A stretch of DNA of 8,889 nucleotides from Pseudomonadota bacterium (GTDB taxonomy: Bacteria > Pseudomonadota > Gammaproteobacteria > SZUA-229). Every line of letters starts with the position of its first letter. The stretch's first letter is position 1. The translations under genes were made by a program, and so were the position numbers. The notes beneath the pieces were generated by a model, which was not told the origin of the DNA, did no database searches, and saw only the letters and a list, made by a program, of their open reading frames with translations. The stretch is taken from assembly GCA_030673345.1 (NCBI GenBank), contig DAOVJH010000036.1, forward strand, positions 1 through 8,889, in the 5' to 3' direction. Positions 5,095 to 8,889 of this stretch are shown piece after piece.

Positions 5095-5958
5095 ATGTCT
5101 CAGAAACACCCTATCGTCGTAGTCACTGGCTCATCTGGCGCTGGCACATCAACTGTAAAACACGCTTTTGAGCAAATTTTTACCCGTGAAAAAATTAATC
5201 CTGTCATCATCGAAGGCGACAGCTTCCACCGTTATGACCGTGCAGCGATGAAAGACGCTATGGTTGAAGGTGATGAAAATTTTAGTCACTTTGGCGCCAA
5301 AGCTAACCTGTTCGACAAACTGGAAGAGCTGTTCAAATCTTACGCTGCAACCGGTGGCGGTCAAAAACGTTTATACCTGCACAGCGATGAAGAAGCGGCA
5401 GCATACGAAGGTTTAACACCGGGTCAATTTACGCCATGGGAAGACATTCAAACTGACTCTGACATCATGTTCTACGAAGGACTGCACGGCGGCGTCGTTA
5501 CAGACGATGCTGACGTAGCCAAACACGTTGACCTGTTAGTCGGTGTTGTACCAAGCGTTAACCTCGAGTGGATCCAGAAGATTCACCGTGACAATGCAGA
5601 ACGCGGTTACTCAGAAGAAGTCATCGTAGACACCATCCTGCGTCGTATGCACGACTATGTGAAATATATTACACCTCAGTTCTCACGCACTGATATCAAC
5701 TTCCAGCGTGTCTCTACAGTCGACACATCGAACCCTTTCATCGCTCGCGACATTCCAACGCCTGATGAAAGCTTCATCGTTATCCGCTTTAGAGATACAG
5801 AAAAATTCAATACGAATTTTCCTTATCTACTAAGCATGATTCCTCACTCATTCATGTCACGTCGTAATACGATCGTTGTACCCGGCGGTAAGATGGGACT
5901 TGCGATGGAACTGATATTGACTCCGATCATCCACCAGATGATTGAGAAATCACAATAG
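5095..5958 (+). CDS. prk: Phosphoribulokinase, class I proteobacterial type
   Basis: 287 residues, typical for the proteobacterial enzyme. It phosphorylates ribulose 5-phosphate with ATP to ribulose 1,5-bisphosphate, the Rubisco substrate, and is diagnostic for the Calvin cycle. Visible: Walker A GSSGAGTST (12-20); EGDSFHRYDR (40-49) giving D42, H45 and R49; EGLHGG (128-133) with the Walker B-type E128; KIHRDNAERGY (162-172) with K162, R165, D166 and R170; and ILRRM with R183/R184. These fit, with an offset of three after the N-terminus, residues shown to matter in the Rhodobacter sphaeroides enzyme. That class is allosteric (NADH activated, AMP inhibited). It is flanked by its own leader and a strong terminator, so it is probably monocistronic. 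CGT/CGC dominate its Arg codons, unlike tatD with many AGA, which suggests high expression. No Rubisco or other cbb gene is in the window. Confidence 0.97.
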   Translation: MSQKHPIVVVTGSSGAGTSTVKHAFEQIFTREKINPVIIEGDSFHRYDRAAMKDAMVEGDENFSHFGAKANLFDKLEELFKSYAATGGGQKRLYLHSDEEAAAYEGLTPGQFTPWEDIQTDSDIMFYEGLHGGVVTDDADVAKHVDLLVGVVPSVNLEWIQKIHRDNAERGYSEEVIVDTILRRMHDYVKYITPQFSRTDINFQRVSTVDTSNPFIARDIPTPDESFIVIRFRDTEKFNTNFPYLLSMIPHSFMSRRNTIVVPGGKMGLAMELILTPIIHQMIEKSQ

Positions 5959-5981
5959 AGCATCCCTCTATAGCGTTCCTT

Positions 5982-6008
5982 AAAGGCCGGTTTTTACCGG
6001 CCTTTTTT
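5982..6008 (+). terminator. Strong Rho-independent terminator of prk
   Basis: Perfect 10-bp arms AAAGGCCGGT (5982-5991) and ACCGGCCTTT (5996-6005) around TTTT, with the T-tract running to 6008. It lies 23 bp after the prk stop codon. The repeat at 6009-6078 begins directly at its end. Confidence 0.95.
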
Positions 6009-6078
6009 ACATCCAGGGATGGATGGTATCTCGCAAAGAGCCAGGGACGGCAGCGCGTGCATATCCAGGGATAAGGAT
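6009..6078 (+). repeat. Diverged copy of the terminator-linked hairpin repeat
   Basis: Aligned with the minus-strand unit from 1624-1724, about 28 of the first 38 bases agree, and the order of elements is the same: a TCCA-G-GGA hairpin, TAT, GCAA-GAGCCAGG, then a second TCCA-GGA. Mini-hairpins: CATCC (6010-6014)/GGATG (6021-6025) around AGGGAT; GCC (6040-6042)/GGC (6049-6051) around AGGGAC; ATCC (6063-6066)/GGAT (6075-6078). The arms differ from the other copy in a paired way (GTCC/GGAC there, ATCC/GGAT here). It begins at the end of the prk terminator. The alignment was made by eye. Confidence 0.65.
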
Positions 6079-6138
6079 GAAACGAATGACCCAATGACAC
6101 AGGTGCACCATTATGAATAACGGTATAGACTGATATTC

Positions 6139-6906
6139 ATGCCCGCGGCCCTGATAGATTCACACTGCCATCTTGATTTTGAAGCGTTTGATAATGATCG
6201 CTCAGAGGTACTGCAGCGAGCAAAAGATAACAACGTCAGTGACATCGTCATACCTGGCACAGAAAGAATTTACTGGGACAGGATTAATAATCTTTGCAAA
6301 AGTCATCAGCAACTGCACGCCTGCTATGGACTGCACCCCTACTGGGTAAACAAACACAACAAACACGACATAGAAATACTAAAGGAATATATCGGTAGTA
6401 ATCGTCCGGTAGCACTGGGCGAATGCGGCCTGGATTTTCGAGCACAGCAAGCCGATAAAAAAACACAGCTCTATTTTTTTGAAGCGCAGTTAAACATCGC
6501 TATAAACTGTCGACTGCCGGTCATCATACACTCAGTCAGAGCAACTGAAACCGTCATAGAAACCGTTAAAAAATTCAAAGACCTTACCGGGATGATACAC
6601 AGTTACTCCGGAAGCAGCGAACAGGCACGCCAACTAATCGATCTAAATTTTTATATCAGCGTGGGCGGCAGCGTAACCTATGACAATGCAAATAAAATAA
6701 AAAAGGTAGCAAAGGAAACGCCCTTAACATCACTATTAATCGAAACTGACGCACCAGACCAGCCCGATAAAAAACATTCCGGAAAAAGAAACGAACCTGC
6801 TTATATTATCGATACGGTCAAAGCCATTTCTGAAATAAGAGAAGAGTCAGTAGAGAGGGTTACAGAGCAAACAACGATTAACGCAAAAAATATTTTTGGT
6901 ATTTAA
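6139..6906 (+). CDS. TatD-family metal-dependent hydrolase
   Basis: 255 residues, full length for the TatD family: cytosolic TIM-barrel metal enzymes, several shown to be 3'-5' DNA exonucleases or D-aminoacyl-tRNA deacylases. Visible metal ligands: H9 and H11 in IDSHCHLD (6-13), E95 in GECGLDF (94-100), H131 in VIIHSVRA (128-135), H154 in MIHSYSG (152-158), D204 in IETDAPD (201-207); the NEP motif is at 218-220. The start at 6139 puts the first metal motif at residue 6, as usual; an upstream ATG at 6113 runs into a stop at once. No clear ribosome site. The gene is A-rich with many AGA Arg codons, unlike prk. Its TAA shares four bases with the stop end of the convergent plsC. Which TatD subgroup it belongs to cannot be settled here, so no symbol is given. 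Confidence 0.92.
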   Translation: MPAALIDSHCHLDFEAFDNDRSEVLQRAKDNNVSDIVIPGTERIYWDRINNLCKSHQQLHACYGLHPYWVNKHNKHDIEILKEYIGSNRPVALGECGLDFRAQQADKKTQLYFFEAQLNIAINCRLPVIIHSVRATETVIETVKKFKDLTGMIHSYSGSSEQARQLIDLNFYISVGGSVTYDNANKIKKVAKETPLTSLLIETDAPDQPDKKHSGKRNEPAYIIDTVKAISEIREESVERVTEQTTINAKNIFGI

Positions 6907-7664
6907 ACTTTACGGTCCCAACGAGACTCATCACTGATCTTTTTCATCGCGCCTTCGATCCAGTCGAAAACCTCAGCATTGATCTCTTCAGCACTGCGGC
7001 CTTTTGATTCTATCGCGGGACCGATGACCACACTGATCGTACCCGGCCACTTTATAAAACTATGCTTTGGCCAAAACTCACCTGCATTGTGCGCGATCGG
7101 TATTACCGGGTAGCCGCTTTTTTCTGCCAGCAGCGCACCGCCGATCTTATACTTTTTGGATTTACCCGGTTTCGTTCGCGTCCCTTCCGGGAACAGGATC
7201 ATCCACTTTCCATCATTTAATTTTTTTGTGCCTTCGGTGATCAGCTGCTTGATTGCCGCTCTCCCTGCACCACGGTTTATCGCGATGGGGTCGGTCAATG
7301 CCAGGGCCCAGCCAAAAATCGGGATGCGCATCAATTCTCGCTTGAACACCCAACGTACGTAAGGTGTAAAAGAATGCATCGCCAGTGTTTCCCAGGTGGA
7401 TTGATGCTTGCTCAATATGATCGCCGTCCCATTATTCAGATTTTCCTTGCCTTCAATCTTAAAATCTATACCGCAGGTAACCTTTAACAGGAAATTGTTT
7501 ACATGAGACCAGAGACGGGCAAACCCCAGGCGAAAAGTCGACGGGGTAAAAAAGAAGATGATGATCAATAGTCCGAACACGCTGACATTGATGATAAAAC
7601 CGACCCAGAACAATAACGAACGAACATATAATACAACCCTGGAAAACGTAGAACTGGAACTCAT
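6903..7664 (-). CDS. plsC: 1-acyl-sn-glycerol-3-phosphate acyltransferase (PlsC family)
   Basis: 253 residues. PlsC enzymes are inner-membrane proteins that acylate lysophosphatidic acid to phosphatidic acid, the second acylation of phospholipid synthesis. Visible: an N-terminal membrane segment (about 15-40), acyltransferase motif I as SKHQSTWET (85-93) with catalytic H87 and E92 (H-X4-E in place of the commoner H-X4-D, a form known in this subgroup), motif II region FKRELMRIPIFGWAL (107-121), motif III LFPEGTRT (157-164) and motif IV YPVIPIAHN (185-193). It is the last gene of glyS-gmhB-plsC, 22 bp after gmhB. The ribosome site is weak (GGATG about 10 nt upstream). Its end overlaps tatD by 4 bp with no terminator between, so the two transcripts must run into each other. 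Family is firm; the exact acyl acceptor is by analogy. Confidence 0.92.
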   Translation of the reverse strand: MSSSSTFSRVVLYVRSLLFWVGFIINVSVFGLLIIIFFFTPSTFRLGFARLWSHVNNFLLKVTCGIDFKIEGKENLNNGTAIILSKHQSTWETLAMHSFTPYVRWVFKRELMRIPIFGWALALTDPIAINRGAGRAAIKQLITEGTKKLNDGKWMILFPEGTRTKPGKSKKYKIGGALLAEKSGYPVIPIAHNAGEFWPKHSFIKWPGTISVVIGPAIESKGRSAEEINAEVFDWIEGAMKKISDESRWDRKV

Positions 7665-7686
7665 AAAACAGCATCCATAAAATTAC

Positions 7687-8226
7687 CTACTTCAGGATAG
7701 CAGTCACTGCTGCAGCCAGGTCGTCATACACTGGAACAGATACATTACTTTCGGCCTGTAATATTTTTTCTGCTCTCACACCTTTGCCCGTGCGCACCAG
7801 CACGGCCTGGGCGCGCGCATTGCTTGCCGCTTTTATATCGGTGACACTGTCTCCGATAAAAACAACATCTTTTAACGACACATTAAATCGTTGACCGATA
7901 TCCAGAAGCATGCCGGGTTTTGGCTTCCTGCAATCACAGGCATCAGCAGGTGCATGCGGACAATAAAAAATTGCATCGACACGGCCGCCGATCTTCGTCA
8001 GCATATCATCCATTTTTTTATGCATCGCCGCTAACGCTTCGATATCAAAATAGCCTCTTGCCAGACCAGACTGGTTGCTCGCCACTACCACCGTGTAACC
8101 GCCATGGTTCAGACGGGCGATCGCCTCCAGGCTGCCTTCGATCGGCACCCACTCTTCCTTGCTTTTGATATAAGCATCCGAATCGTGGTTTATAACACCG
8201 TCCCGGTCCAGGACTATCAGTTTCAT
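7687..8226 (-). CDS. gmhB: D-glycero-D-manno-heptose 1,7-bisphosphate 7-phosphatase GmhB
   Basis: 179 residues, usual length. This cytosolic HAD phosphatase removes the 7-phosphate in the synthesis of ADP-heptose for the LPS inner core. Visible: HAD motif I LDRDGVIN (6-13) with nucleophile D7 and acid D9; motif II VASNQSGLARG (48-58); the zinc site C89, H91, C97 and C99 in CPHAPADACDCRKPKPG, the mark of GmhB among HAD proteins; motif III lysine in RKPKPG (100-105); motif IV IGDSVTD (124-130). The ATG at 8226-8224 follows the glyS stop with a single base between, so translation is probably coupled. It is followed by plsC. Presence implies a heptose-containing LPS, that is a Gram-negative host. 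Confidence 0.95.
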   Translation of the reverse strand: MKLIVLDRDGVINHDSDAYIKSKEEWVPIEGSLEAIARLNHGGYTVVVASNQSGLARGYFDIEALAAMHKKMDDMLTKIGGRVDAIFYCPHAPADACDCRKPKPGMLLDIGQRFNVSLKDVVFIGDSVTDIKAASNARAQAVLVRTGKGVRAEKILQAESNVSVPVYDDLAAAVTAILK

Positions 8227-8227
8227 A

Positions 8228-8889
8228 TTATGTTGATTGATGCAGACGCGACAGGTCAGCTGCTCGCAGGAACAACTGGCTCATGGTACTCAACAGTGCG
8301 ATACGATTATTTTTTATCGCTTCATCGTCGTCCATCACCATCACCGAATCAAAAAATGCATCGACCGGATCACGCAACGATGACAACTGGCTGAGCGCGG
8401 CTTCATAATCACCTGAATCAAACATCGGCTCTACGGTCCGACTCAGTGCGTTCAATTTCTCGAACAGTTTCTTCTCAGCATCTTCTGACAGCAGACTTTC
8501 ATCGACTGCTACATCACTGGCCGCTGCTGATTTCTTAAGGATATTTCCTACGCGCTTATTTGCTGCCGCCAGGCTCTCCGCTTCGGCAAGTTCACGGAAG
8601 GCCGTCACCGCCCTGATGCGTTTATCAAAATCCAGCGGTCTCGGCGGTGATAACGCCGACACGGCATCAAACACATCTGCGGTAACGTCACGGTCAAGAT
8701 AATAAGCACGAAGACGTTCGATAATATAATCGAAAACATCCTGTTCGACTTTACTTGCGTCCACTTTATCTTTAAGCAACTCGGCCGAAACCGAGATCAG
8801 TTGTTTAAGATCAAGGTCAAGCTGACGCTCGATTATCGTGCGTAAAACACCTAACGATGCGCGGCGCAAAGCGTACGGATCTTTCTCAC
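8228..8889 (-). CDS. glyS: Glycyl-tRNA synthetase beta subunit, C-terminal part (5' end outside window)
   Basis: The open frame runs from the right edge to TAA at 8228-8230, giving 220 visible codons. The first visible residues, EKDPYALRRASLGVLRTI, match the conserved region of bacterial GlyS near the start of its C-terminal anticodon-binding domain; the rest (LVPxFD-type helices, LRDPVDAFFDSVMVMDDDEAIKNNRIALL, LFLRAADLSRL) is typical of the GlyS tail. The beta subunit works with GlyQ in the alpha2beta2 enzyme that charges tRNA-Gly. A TTG at 8869 could be mistaken for a start but lies inside the conserved block. First visible gene of glyS-gmhB-plsC; glyQ is expected just beyond the right edge. 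Confidence 0.95.
   Translation of the reverse strand, partial: EKDPYALRRASLGVLRTIIERQLDLDLKQLISVSAELLKDKVDASKVEQDVFDYIIERLRAYYLDRDVTADVFDAVSALSPPRPLDFDKRIRAVTAFRELAEAESLAAANKRVGNILKKSAAASDVAVDESLLSEDAEKKLFEKLNALSRTVEPMFDSGDYEAALSQLSSLRDPVDAFFDSVMVMDDDEAIKNNRIALLSTMSQLFLRAADLSRLHQST

Noticed and set aside
8228..8869. glyS as a short gene starting at TTG 8869
   Set aside because: The frame stays open to the window edge and the conserved DPYALRR motif lies across the proposed start.

Overview
The window reads as chromosomal DNA from an autotrophic gammaproteobacterium. Evidence: a complete proteobacterial-type (class I) phosphoribulokinase, a thiS-thiG-trmB order and a glyS-gmhB-plsC order familiar from Gammaproteobacteria, a CCA-encoded tRNA, and REP-like palindromes of the TGTAGGAGCGG type. 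Phosphoribulokinase implies a Calvin cycle, so a sulfur-oxidising or phototrophic lineage is plausible; the species cannot be named from this sequence.

Layout. 2-91 is the tail of an unidentified plus-strand gene. 192-268 is tRNA-Thr(CGU) on the minus strand, followed by a pair of oppositely oriented REP-like palindromes (291-380). 389-1477 is thiO (minus). 1478-1801 has no firm gene; it holds a 51-bp tandem repeat lying directly behind a minus-strand terminator. 1802-2818 (minus) is an exported Cys-rich coiled-coil protein of unknown function. After a 182-bp divergent gap come thiS, thiG and trmB (plus, 3001-4859). A 235-bp regulatory gap precedes phosphoribulokinase (5095-5958), which ends in a strong terminator. 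A diverged copy of the same repeat family sits directly behind that terminator (6009-6078). Then comes a TatD-family hydrolase (6139-6906, plus), overlapping by 4 bp the end of a convergent minus-strand operon: glyS (partial, running off the right edge), gmhB, plsC.

How the genes fit. ThiO oxidises glycine to dehydroglycine; ThiS carries sulfur on its C-terminal glycine; ThiG condenses both with deoxyxylulose phosphate to make the thiazole of thiamin. thiF, thiE and thiH are not in the window. Thiamin diphosphate serves transketolase, a Calvin-cycle enzyme, but that link to prk is only thematic. GmhB (LPS heptose) and PlsC (phospholipid) serve the envelope and share an operon with glyS.

Most unusual points: ThiS does not end at its Gly-Gly but continues for 17 residues, as if TGA had become TGC; and two copies of a repeat made of small hairpins, with complementary changes in the arms, each start at the T-tract of a terminator on opposite strands.
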